A stretch of 64,000 nt of DNA from Anomaloglossus baeobatrachus (taxonomy: Eukaryota > Chordata > Amphibia > Anura > Aromobatidae): positions 1 to 64,000 of the forward strand of contig NW_027442220.1 of NCBI RefSeq assembly GCF_048569485.1, given 5' to 3'. The first letter of the stretch is position 1. The number at the start of each line of letters is the position of its first letter. Below the pieces are notes generated by a model. That model saw nothing but the letters and a program-made list of their open reading frames with translations. It did not search any database and was not told where the DNA came from. Made by a program: the position numbers and the translations under genes. This document shows, one piece after another, positions 47,368 through 56,542 of the stretch.

Positions 47368-47555
47368 GGGTGCACCGTTCCTGGAGGTACTGCAATACCA
47401 GGTCAATGCGTGGAGTGGACAGAGCAAGCTCTTTTTCCATCTCCCTGTTCTAAAAATCCATTTAATATATGGTCCCCAGATAGGGGACGTATCAGATATT
47501 AAACTGATAAGAACAGATACTACACTTGATCTTAGCCAAAAGGCCGAGAAGCGAT
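47368..47555 (-). ncRNA. RNU2: U2 snRNA, copy 25
   Basis: Consensus 188-nt gene with 3' box at 47341-47355. Confidence 0.98.
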
Positions 47556-48945
47556 AACCAGAATTGGTTTGGGCCTCGAGTGGCACCCTGGCCTATGCCG
47601 GACACATCTTAGGGAGAGAGAGCGAGAGGGAGACAAACCCACGCCTACACAAGACATTTTGTCACCCAAGCCAACCCTTGAAAAGGCTGCTTTGCAGAGC
47701 AAAAACAAGAAGAATGGTGCGTTTTGCAGCCGCCGCCCACTGCAATGAATCTGAATAACTCCTCCTTTAGGGCGCAAGCAACTCCCCTCCCCCTTGCAGT
47801 CTTTCCAATTCACGATACAAAAAGACGGACAGGACAGGTTGCCTGACTTTCCGTCACTGCCACCCTTTGCCATCCTTACCCGTAGAAAGCCCTTTCATCA
47901 TCCCCAAACCCTAATCTTTTCCCTTTCCTTCCCAGCCCCCAAACCCTGCCCTCTGTACCTTTCTCACCACCCGCTTCCCTTCTCCTGTCATCCCCCTACC
48001 ACCCGGGAAAAAAAGAGATTGCCCCCTCCTTCCACTAGCCCACCCTCCCACCCAAAGAACAACTTCTTCTGCGCAGCTTGTTTTCTAGGCAGCAGCGCTA
48101 TTGTGATGTCATCGGGGGGCATTGTGACAAGCCGCCAGTGTTCCGTCTCTTCATGTTGTGCACAGTTCAAACGGAAAATACATCAACAGGCAGACTACAG
48201 AAAAGCTTACTATCAAAGGTTAGAGGGGGGCTTTCTCAGAGGGCTTTTTACAGTTTTTCTATTCCCAATTAGCCGTTTAAGTGTACTTATTGAAAGTAGT
48301 AATTCTTTCATAGGCCGCCCTTTCTTAGTATTTGACGTTCCTTATATTGCGGTATGAGGCTTCGCAGTAGGTTGCAAACATTCATCACCCATGACTGTCC
48401 CCAATTGAGCTCAGAAGCTCAATGTCTATCATGACCTCTCTTTTAGAATGTCCAAGAGCAAGCAAACTATTCCTCCAGGAGAGGGCGCCAACAGACTACT
48501 AAAGAGATCATCATTACTCAAAGAAAACCCCAAAAACCAATGCATGATAGGAATAAACAGGTAACTTTCTTTGGAGTGGAAGCGGAGAGATCGCACCAGA
48601 TGCCAATTCTAGATCTTATCACACCTGTGGTCACTGCAGCAGCAGGTGAATCCACTTTGTCCAAAAGGGATCTATTCCATTCAATTGCAAATGATCTAGA
48701 TAAGACAGAGAACTGCAGCACGGGGACATAGCCGAGTTGGTCAGGTTGAGTGGTGATGAGTTTGCTATTTGGATGAATAAAGAAAGTCAAAAGTGTGAAA
48801 GATAAAAAACAAAAGGAGGAAGTGTGAAAAGTGAATGGGCCAAATTGAGGTGCATATGAAGACGTATGCTTTCTTCCAATTCATTAAATCGGGCTAATAT
48901 GAATCAGGTGAATTGAGTTCTGCTTTTGGAAACTGGGTTAAGAAG

Positions 48946-49133
48946 GGGTGCACCGTTCCTGGAGGTACTGCAATACCAGGTCAATGCGTGGAGTGGACAG
49001 AGCAAGCTCTTTTTCCATCTCCCTGTTCTAAAAATCCATTTAATATATGGTCCCCAGATAGGGGACGTATCAGATATTAAACTGATAAGAACAGATACTA
49101 CACTTGATCTTAGCCAAAAGGCCGAGAAGCGAT
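48946..49133 (-). ncRNA. RNU2: U2 snRNA, copy 26
   Basis: Consensus 188-nt gene, last intact copy before the LINE pair. Confidence 0.98.
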
Positions 49134-50692
49134 AACCAGAATTGGTTTGGGCCTCGAGTGGCACCCTGGCCTATGCCGGACACATCTTAGGGAGAGAGAG
49201 CGAGAGGGAGACAAACCCACGCCTACACAAGACATTTTGTCACCCAAGCCAACCCTTGAAAAGGCTGCTTTGCAGAGCAAAAACAAGAAGAATGGTGCGT
49301 TTTGCAGCCGCCGCCCACTGCAATGAATCTGAATAACTCCTCCTTTAGGGCGCAAGCAACTCCCCTCCCCCTTGCAGTCTTTCCAATTCACGATACAAAA
49401 AGACGGACAGGACAGGTTGCCTGACTTTCCGTCACTGCCACCCTTTGCCATCCTTACCCGTAGAAAGCCCTTTCATCATCCCCAAACCCTAATCTTTTCC
49501 CTTTCCTTCCCAGCCCCCAAACCCTGCCCTCTGTACCTTTCTCACCACCCGCTTCCCTTCTCCTGTCATCCCCCTACCACCCGGGAAAAAAAGAGATTGC
49601 CCCCTCCTTCCACTAGCCCACCCTCCCACCCAAAGAACAACTTCTTCTGCGCAGCTTGTTTTCTAGGCAGCAGCGCTATTGTGATGTCATCGGGGGGCAT
49701 TGTGACAAGCCGCCAGTGTTCCGTCTCTTCATGTTGTGCACAGTTCAAACGGAAAATACATCAACAGGCAGACTACAGAAAAGCTTACTATCAAAGGTTA
49801 GAGGGGGGCTTTCTCAGAGGGCTTTTTACAGTTTTTCTATTCCCAATTAGCCGTTTAAGTGTACTTATTGAAAGTAGTAATTCTTTCATAGGCCGCCCTT
49901 TCTTAGTATTTGACGTTCCTTATATTGCGGTATGAGGCTTCGCAGTAGGTTGCAAACATTCATCACCCATGACTGTCCCCAATTGAGCTCAGAAGCTCAA
50001 TGTCTATCATGACCTCTCTTTTAGAATGTCCAAGAGCAAGCAAACTATTCCTCCAGGAGAGGGCGCCAACAGACTACTAAAGAGATCATCATTACTCAAA
50101 GAAAACCCCAAAAACCAATGCATGATAGGAATAAACAGGTAACTTTCTTTGGAGTGGAAGCGGAGAGATCGCACCAGATGCCAATTCTAGATCTTATCAC
50201 ACCTGTGGTCACTGCAGCAGCAGGTGAATCCACTTTGTCCAAAAGGGATCTATTCCATTCAATTGCAAATGATCTAGATAAGACAGAGAACTGCAGCACG
50301 GGAACATAGCCGAGTTGGTCAGGTTGAGTGGTGATGAGTTTGCTATTTGGATGAATAAAGAAAGTCAAAAGTGTGAAAGATAAAAAACAAAAGGAGGAAG
50401 TGTGAAAAGTGAATGGGCCAAATTGAGGTGCATATGAAGACGTATGCTTTCTTCCAATTCATTAAATCGGGCTAATATGAATCAGGTGAATTGAGTTCTG
50501 CTTTTGGAAACTGGGTTAAGAAGGGGTGCACCGTTCCTGGAGGTACTGCAATACCAGGTCAATGCGTGGAGTGGACAGAGCAAGCTCTTTTTCCATCTCC
50601 CTGTTCTAAAAATCCATTTAATATATGGTCCCCAGATAGGGGACGTATCAGATATTAAACTGATAAGAACAGATTTTTGATTTAACAGCATC

Positions 50693-50698
50693 TTTATT
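50693..50698 (-). promoter_or_regulatory. Polyadenylation-type signal of LINE copy 1
   Basis: AATAAA on the minus strand, about 20 bp before the 3' end of the element. Copy 2 has the same signal at 56237-56242. Confidence 0.5.
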
Positions 50699-50998
50699 AT
50701 CATGCACTACTCACAAAAAGGTAACAAACCGTGTACAGTGCCGCAGCCCCGTACACACAGAAATATACAATCCTTCTTACATAGCCATAGAGTACGACGC
50801 ACTAAACTATACATCACGCTCCTATGCTTATCCATAACACTCAAGCTGAAAGAAAAAGTTAGACAATAAATAACGACGAACCGGCGATTGGGGGATGGGG
50901 GTAGGGGAAAAGGGGGATAGGGTGGGGAAATCACAGGCCCGAAGCTTTATTGAAAGACGCACATAACGGGAAAAGGAGGGAGGGGGCATGGAAGAGGT

Positions 50999-53900
50999 CT
51001 AAACCTCCTCCTCGGCGCTGTCGTCCGGACTGTCCATGATGGAATAGTCTCTGAGCAGGCTGTGGATCAGCCTGCGGCAATCCTGGATAGACATCCTCTC
51101 CCTCTTCAAGATGAGCCGGTTCCTGGCGACCCAAATAGCGTCCTTAAAGCAGTTCATAAGGCGCCAAGCCTCCTGGATGGCTCCAACGGTGTGAGTCCCA
51201 GGGAAGAGTCCATAAAGTACGGAATGGTACGATAGGCTCCCTCTGGGGACGGAGTTCCTCAGGTCATCCTCCAGGGCAACCAACAGGCGCTGTGCGAAAC
51301 GGCAGTCCCAAAAGGCGTGCAGCGATGTTTCCTCCACGAAGGGGCACCTTGGGCAGTACCGGGTTTTGCACAGGTTCCGGGCGTGCATGAATGACCGGAC
51401 GGGCAGTCCGCCCTGTATCGCCATCCATGACAAGTCCTTGTGCCCGTTGGTCAATCCAGCCGATGACACGTTTGTCCAAACAGTCTCCAGTGTGTCGTGA
51501 TGAAGTCCTGGAATGTTCTCCATTTCGTCCTTGGCTCTGATGAGTTTGTGGATAGTCTTTGGCTTCCACAAATCAGGCTTGAGTCCCTCCAGTTGGTGTT
51601 CCCTCACAAACCGAACCACGTCTCCGTAGAACCATGGCGCCGTCCAGTTGTAGGGGAAGGAGCTGTCCCACTTGTCCCAGCCTAGCCGTCTCCAAAGGGG
51701 GAGCAGGAAGAAGCGAGACATGGACCCACCCGCGGAACCTCTCTTGACTCGCAGAGTTCGGCGAACGCAGTCACATACGAAGGAGGATCGCAGGAGGGTG
51801 GGGATATCGGGTACGCCCTTCCCACCCTTGCGAGGATCCTTGTACATGATGCTCCGCTTTACTCTGTCCATCTTGGATCCCCAGACAAAACGAAACACCG
51901 TCCTGGTAATGGCCCTGCACACGGTGGCAAGGGGGGGCCAGGCCTGGGCCGTGTACTGCAGCACGGGCAGTACCTCGTTACGCAGGACCAGTGCTTTGCC
52001 CTCACAGGTGAGGCGTCTGAGGCTCCACAGACCGATCCGTTGGGTGATCTTGGTCAAGCGTTCCTCCCAGGACTTGAGGGCTGCTCCTTCCTTCCCGAAC
52101 CAGACTCCAAGAACCTTGATGAAATCCGGCTGGATGCTGAAAGGGAAGGGGGCGGAAGAGGCCGGCTGCCAGTCCCCGAAGAGCATGGCTTCCGACTTCC
52201 CGCAGTTGACTTTGGCTCCCGAAGCCCGTCCGAAGGTCTCACAGGTCTGGACGAGGGTGTCGACTGAGCGCCGGTCCGCGCAGAAGACGGTCACGTCGTC
52301 CATGTAGAGCGAGCACTTGACCTCGAAGCGTTCTGGTCCTGGTGCGGTGATCCCTCTGATCTCTCCATTCCGCCGGATAGCCTCTGCAAAGAGTTCTATA
52401 ACACAAACAAAAAGAAGAGGTGACAGAGGACAGCCTTGTCTGACCCCTGAGAGGACCGGGAAGGGGTCAGTCTTCCAGCCGTTTACCAACACCGAGCTGT
52501 GAATATCAAAATACATTAGTTGGACATACAAGCAAAACATGTTACCCAAACCTAACCTGTGCAGAGCTTTGCCCAGGAACTCATGGGAAACACGGTCGAA
52601 GGCCTTTTCCTGATCCAACGAGATCAGGGCTGCGTGCACCCGGCGGGCTTTGATGTACTCGACCGTGTCCCGCATGAGAGCCAGGCTGTCTGCGATGCGA
52701 CGTCCGGGGATGCCGCAGGTCTGATCCGGGTGGATGATCCGTCCGATAACAGTCTTCAATCTCGTTGCCATCGTCTTGGCCAGGATCTTGTAGTCGACGT
52801 TCAGAAGGGTGATGGGACGCCAATTCTTCAGGTCGCACCTCTCTCCTTTACGCTTGTACAGGATCGTGACCATTCCTTCCCTCAGAGATGGAGGCATTCT
52901 GCCCTCCACCACCATCTCCTCATACAGCCCTAACAGGTCCGGACAGATTAGGTCTCCCAGCGCTACATAGAGCTCTGCTGGGAGGCCGTCACTGCCCGGT
53001 GTCCTGCCAGAACTAAAGGATTTGGCGGCCGAGAGCAGCTCGTCCACCGTCAGAGGAACATCCATGGCCGCCGCGTCTGCAGGGTCAAGATGGTTAGTGA
53101 TACCTGACAGGAACTTATCGGCGGCCTCGGGGTCAGTAGTCTTGCGGGCGTAGAGTTCGCTGTAGAAGTCGCTGACGACCTTCATCACGTTCTCTTTCCC
53201 GCGTCGCATGCTTCCACTCTCGTCTCGTAGTTCATTCATGGGCGTGTGACCGGCGTGGAGTTTCCTGAAAAAGAACGAGTTACATTTCTCACCCTTCTCC
53301 AGGTTCTCCACTTTGGAACGGAAGACAATTCGCTCGGACTCCTCCTCGAAGTGCCTTTTCAGGCTCCTCTTAGTCTCCTCCAGCTCCTCTCTCACGTCCC
53401 AGCCGCATCGAAGAAGGTCCTGCAGGGAACGCAGCTCACGCTGGAGTCTCCTGAAGTCCCTCCTCTTCAGACACGCCTGTTGTTGACTCTTTGCCTGAAA
53501 GAAGAAACGGAACTCGAGTTTAACGTATTCCCACCAGTCAGAAACAGACTGGAAGCCCGCCTTGTAGGCCCGCCACGTGGAGTAGGCAGCTCTAAGCTCC
53601 TCCAGAATCTCACCCTTTTCCAGCAGAGAGCAGTTCAGCTTCCAGGAGCCCGGGCCAATGGGGAAGCCATGGCCCAGCACACCTTGAAAGTGAATGGCTC
53701 TGTGGTCAGAGAAGAAGCAGGGGACCATCGAGTGCCCACTCCGCCCAACCGCCCGAGAGGTAAACACAAAGTCAATCCTGGAACGCAGCGAGCCATCGGA
53801 TCGGCACCATGAATAGTTCACGGATCCGTGTCCGATGGAGCCAACAACGTCCACAAGAGAGGCTTCGGTCACCATCTCAATGAGCAGTTTGGATGTGACG

Positions 53901-54388
53901 TCCAACTTGGCAGCCGTTCCAGAACTGCGTCCATCCTCCTCAATCGGGCAGTTGAAATCCCCGGCCATCACTACCGTCCCGGCGGTAGCGAGCTGAGGGC
54001 GCAGGGCTTGGAGGAGCTCCAGTCGATCGCTCTTCACAGGAGAAGCGTACACATTGATGAACCTGACAGGTTCTCCCGCCCAGGTGCCATCCACGAGCAG
54101 TAACCTGCCGCAGACGATTTCCTGAACAGAGTCCAATGTGAAGGCGCTTCCCCTGATCAGCACGGCGACCCCCGCGGACCTACAGTCGCCTCCGCCGGAC
54201 CAGTAGGATGGGCCATGGGTCCACTCCCTGGCCAGATGGTTGAAGGACCTAGAGGAGGGAAGGGAGCATTCCTGCAGGAAAAATACATCACTAGACTGAG
54301 TGTTAAGGAACGCAAAAATTGTCTGACGTCGGAACTTGTCTCTGATGCTCCTAACATTAATGGAAAAGATGTTAATGTTAGCAGTCAT
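50999..54388 (-). CDS. Keno-like ORF2, copy 1: endonuclease and reverse transcriptase
   Basis: 1,129 residues from an ATG, 35 bp after the ORF1 stop. Residues 1 to about 230 form an AP-like endonuclease (INIFSINVRSIRDKF, FLQEC, MAGDFNC, SRIDFVF, FSDHRAIHF), expected to nick U2 DNA and prime reverse transcription. The reverse transcriptase follows, with NWRPITLLNVDYKILAK, LISLDQEKAFDRVSHEFL, GVRQGCPLSPLLF and catalytic YMDD near residue 696. Close to the C-terminus, about residue 1014, is CPRCPFVEETSLHAFWDC, the cysteine-histidine motif usual in L1/Tx1-type proteins. No stop or frameshift is seen, so the protein could be active. Re-initiation or a separate start after ORF1 is the likely way it is translated. 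Confidence 0.92.
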   Translation of the reverse strand: MTANINIFSINVRSIRDKFRRQTIFAFLNTQSSDVFFLQECSLPSSRSFNHLAREWTHGPSYWSGGGDCRSAGVAVLIRGSAFTLDSVQEIVCGRLLLVDGTWAGEPVRFINVYASPVKSDRLELLQALRPQLATAGTVVMAGDFNCPIEEDGRSSGTAAKLDVTSKLLIEMVTEASLVDVVGSIGHGSVNYSWCRSDGSLRSRIDFVFTSRAVGRSGHSMVPCFFSDHRAIHFQGVLGHGFPIGPGSWKLNCSLLEKGEILEELRAAYSTWRAYKAGFQSVSDWWEYVKLEFRFFFQAKSQQQACLKRRDFRRLQRELRSLQDLLRCGWDVREELEETKRSLKRHFEEESERIVFRSKVENLEKGEKCNSFFFRKLHAGHTPMNELRDESGSMRRGKENVMKVVSDFYSELYARKTTDPEAADKFLSGITNHLDPADAAAMDVPLTVDELLSAAKSFSSGRTPGSDGLPAELYVALGDLICPDLLGLYEEMVVEGRMPPSLREGMVTILYKRKGERCDLKNWRPITLLNVDYKILAKTMATRLKTVIGRIIHPDQTCGIPGRRIADSLALMRDTVEYIKARRVHAALISLDQEKAFDRVSHEFLGKALHRLGLGNMFCLYVQLMYFDIHSSVLVNGWKTDPFPVLSGVRQGCPLSPLLFVCVIELFAEAIRRNGEIRGITAPGPERFEVKCSLYMDDVTVFCADRRSVDTLVQTCETFGRASGAKVNCGKSEAMLFGDWQPASSAPFPFSIQPDFIKVLGVWFGKEGAALKSWEERLTKITQRIGLWSLRRLTCEGKALVLRNEVLPVLQYTAQAWPPLATVCRAITRTVFRFVWGSKMDRVKRSIMYKDPRKGGKGVPDIPTLLRSSFVCDCVRRTLRVKRGSAGGSMSRFFLLPLWRRLGWDKWDSSFPYNWTAPWFYGDVVRFVREHQLEGLKPDLWKPKTIHKLIRAKDEMENIPGLHHDTLETVWTNVSSAGLTNGHKDLSWMAIQGGLPVRSFMHARNLCKTRYCPRCPFVEETSLHAFWDCRFAQRLLVALEDDLRNSVPRGSLSYHSVLYGLFPGTHTVGAIQEAWRLMNCFKDAIWVARNRLILKRERMSIQDCRRLIHSLLRDYSIMDSPDDSAEEEV

Positions 54389-54423
54389 TGGAGGAAAGAG
54401 AAAGTTAGCGCAGGCGGTGTGCC

Positions 54424-55965
54424 TTAGTTACCACTCCGGTCGGGCGGTTCTTCCTCTTTGGCACCTGCTGGTAAGGGTATCTCCAGCAGACCCTCTTCTT
54501 CTAGCTGATCGAGCAGGGATGGTGCCTCAGTGGCTTCCGACTCCTCCATTTCTTCTTCGGCCACAAGGGACTCCACCATCTGCTCCAACACGTCCGGTTC
54601 TGGGAGGAGGCCATCCTCCTCTTCCTGGGGTGGATTGGGATCCACAATGAACAGCTTGGAAGGTTCTGCGACAGGACTATCTTCCACCTTCCTTTTCCTT
54701 TGGCCTGTACCTGAGGAGACAAGAGCTGGAAAATCCTCCTCGGTGAAAAGTGCAAGAGTGCTGAGGTCCTCTGCTCTCATGGTCTGGGGAGGGAGAGTGG
54801 GCTTTGGGGGGGGGGTGAGGAGACAAACTGAGGAGTAGGGAAATGAGGTGGAGGTAGTGGAATCCTCAGTAGGGTTGGCCGGGGGGGGAGGGGTTTGGAC
54901 AGGGGTGACAGGGGGGGGGACCAGGGAGGGGGCAACAGTTTTCTTACCCTTTTTCCTGGACTCCGTGGCTGCTGGGGCATCGGCTGGAGCCACGGTCGCC
55001 GGGTTCTTGGCCGCCTTGTCCTTGGCCTCTGTGGCCTTGGTCGTAGCTGCCTTGGTCGACGAAGCTGCGACTACCCGATACTGGGTCACCGCGGCAACCC
55101 TTGCCCAGGATTTCTCCCGCTGTGGGCAGTCCTTGTAAAGGTGGTCCGCCTGTCCACATAGGTTGCAAGTCTTCTTCTTTGGGCAGTCCCTGGAGCTGTG
55201 TCCCGTCACCCGGCAAACCCTGCAGGCGTCCTCCTTGCAGGTCTTCATCGAATGCCCTTTCCCGCCACATTTCCTGCAGTTGTGTGGCATGTCCGGGTAG
55301 TAGATGAGACCAAAGGAGTTTCCCAGAGAGAATGTCGGGGGCAGGTGCTGGAGACCATCCTCGGATGCTGGTTCCCTGTAGAGTCGAACGGTTACTGACC
55401 ACTTACCCGTCCAGAATCCGTTGCCGTTAAGGATGTGGGATGGCTCCCTCACCACTGTGCAGAGACGTCCCAGGAACGTGGAGATGTCTCTTCCTGGGGT
55501 GTGCGGGTTCCGCATGGAGACCGTGATCCTCTTCTCATCCCTCTGTATAGGACAGGATCCTAAAAAAGAATGAAAAGGGGAGTCCGGCATCGCTGCGTTC
55601 ATCGCCTCCCAGTATCTCCTGCAGGCATTCACCGTGGCAAAGGTTACCAGAAAAATGCCAGTCATGAAGGTCTGGACACTCAGGGTTTCCGCCCTGGAGA
55701 AGCCCTGATCCAGAATCATCTTCTTGCAGAACACGTCGCTGGACATGTCCGGCAACCTACCATCCACCGCCTTTAGCTTCAGGGCGACCGTCTGCCGCAT
55801 CCAAGGCTCCAGGGTTGGAGCCTTTTCAGGCGGCGTCCGGGCTCCCTCCGGCTGGCTGGCGTCGGAGGTAGGGGCCTCTTGGGCCGAAGAAGCCTCTGGA
55901 TGAGCCTTCCTGGAGGTCCCTGGGTCCTGAGCCTTCTTGGCTGCCTTCTCTGGCTTGCTTGCCAT
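54424..55965 (-). CDS. Keno-like ORF1, copy 1: CCHC nucleic-acid-binding protein
   Basis: 513 residues from the first ATG (55965, MASKPEKAAKK). LINE ORF1 proteins bind the element RNA and act as nucleic-acid chaperones. A charged, Ala/Pro-rich N-terminus is followed by a folded-looking part (PWMRQTVALKLKAVDG onward). Three CCHC knuckles in a row come next (CRKCGGKGHSMKTC, CRVCRVTGHSSRDC, CNLCGQADHLYKDC, about residues 230-285), then a Lys/Ala/Pro-rich low-complexity tract and an acidic C-terminus. The frame is open for 72 more codons upstream, back to a TTG at 56181 just after a stop, but contains no ATG. I take the ATG as the start and leave a non-AUG start open. Confidence 0.85.
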   Translation of the reverse strand: MASKPEKAAKKAQDPGTSRKAHPEASSAQEAPTSDASQPEGARTPPEKAPTLEPWMRQTVALKLKAVDGRLPDMSSDVFCKKMILDQGFSRAETLSVQTFMTGIFLVTFATVNACRRYWEAMNAAMPDSPFHSFLGSCPIQRDEKRITVSMRNPHTPGRDISTFLGRLCTVVREPSHILNGNGFWTGKWSVTVRLYREPASEDGLQHLPPTFSLGNSFGLIYYPDMPHNCRKCGGKGHSMKTCKEDACRVCRVTGHSSRDCPKKKTCNLCGQADHLYKDCPQREKSWARVAAVTQYRVVAASSTKAATTKATEAKDKAAKNPATVAPADAPAATESRKKGKKTVAPSLVPPPVTPVQTPPPPANPTEDSTTSTSFPYSSVCLLTPPPKPTLPPQTMRAEDLSTLALFTEEDFPALVSSGTGQRKRKVEDSPVAEPSKLFIVDPNPPQEEEDGLLPEPDVLEQMVESLVAEEEMEESEATEAPSLLDQLEEEGLLEIPLPAGAKEEEPPDRSGN

Positions 55966-56202
55966 GGCTGGTTCCTGCTTGAGTTCCCGGAGCTGGATCT
56001 TGGATTCTTCTCCGGGTGTCTTCTCCCGCTGTGTTCCTCCTCGAAGTTCCTCTGGTCTCCCCAAGTCTTCTCCGAGCCTTCGTCTTCTTGCTTCTTTCTG
56101 CCAAGCTCTTCTTCCGTCCGATCTCCCTCTTTCGGTCTCGGCTGGGCTTCGGAGCTTGTCTCCCTGATCGTATCTCGTCAAGTGTAGCTAGCTCAGTTTG
56201 TT

Positions 56203-56217
56203 CTGATAAGAACAGAT
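56203..56217. repeat. 15-bp target-site duplication between the two LINEs
   Basis: CTGATAAGAACAGAT, identical to 50660-50674 and 61750-61764. It is U2 nt 38-52 read on the other strand. Three copies flank and separate the two elements, as expected when a second insertion uses the target regenerated by the first. Confidence 0.97.
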
Positions 56218-56542
56218 TTTTTGATTTAACAGCATCTTTATTATCATGCACTACTCACAAAAAGGTAACAAACCGTGTACAGTGCCGCAGCCCCGTACAC
56301 ACAGAAATATACAATCCTTCTTACATAGCCATAGCGTACGACGCACTAAACTATACATCACGCTCCTATGCTTATCCATAACACTTAAGCTGAAAGAAAA
56401 AGTTAGACAATAAATAACGATGAACCGGCGATTGCGGGATGGGGGTAGGGGAAAAGGGGGATAGGGTGGGGAAATCACAGGCCCGAAGCTTTATTGAAAG
56501 ACGCACATAACGGGAAAAGGAGGGAGGGGGCATGGAAGAGGT

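Larger units (their letters stand above)
34894..50674 (-). repeat. U2 tandem array, block 5
   Basis: Nine intact U2 genes in unbroken 1,578-bp steps, then the 3' part of copy 27. Variants seen: an extra C in the run at 35377-35380, 39412 (T to C), 41861 (G to A), 43254 (T to C) and 50303 (G to A). Confidence 0.97.
50675..56202 (-). mobile_element. Keno-like U2-specific LINE, copy 1 (full-length)
   Basis: A 5,528-bp two-ORF non-LTR retrotransposon in sense with U2. It has an ORF1 with three CCHC knuckles, an ORF2 with AP-like endonuclease and reverse transcriptase, a 3' UTR of about 320 bp with AATAAA, and a tail of TTAAATC plus four A. It is flanked on both sides by the same 15 bp of U2 (nt 38-52), a target-site duplication. 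The AP-type endonuclease, CCHC ORF1 and U2 target together fit Keno of the Tx1 clade (L1 group), a lineage known to insert in U2 genes. The 5' end (AACAAACTGAGC) is the same as in copy 2, so both look full-length. Both ORFs are open, so it may be competent. Confidence 0.85.

Noticed and set aside
51672-52307. Plus-strand frames of 60-256 codons across the two LINEs
   Set aside because: They are shadows of ORF1 and ORF2 on the other strand.
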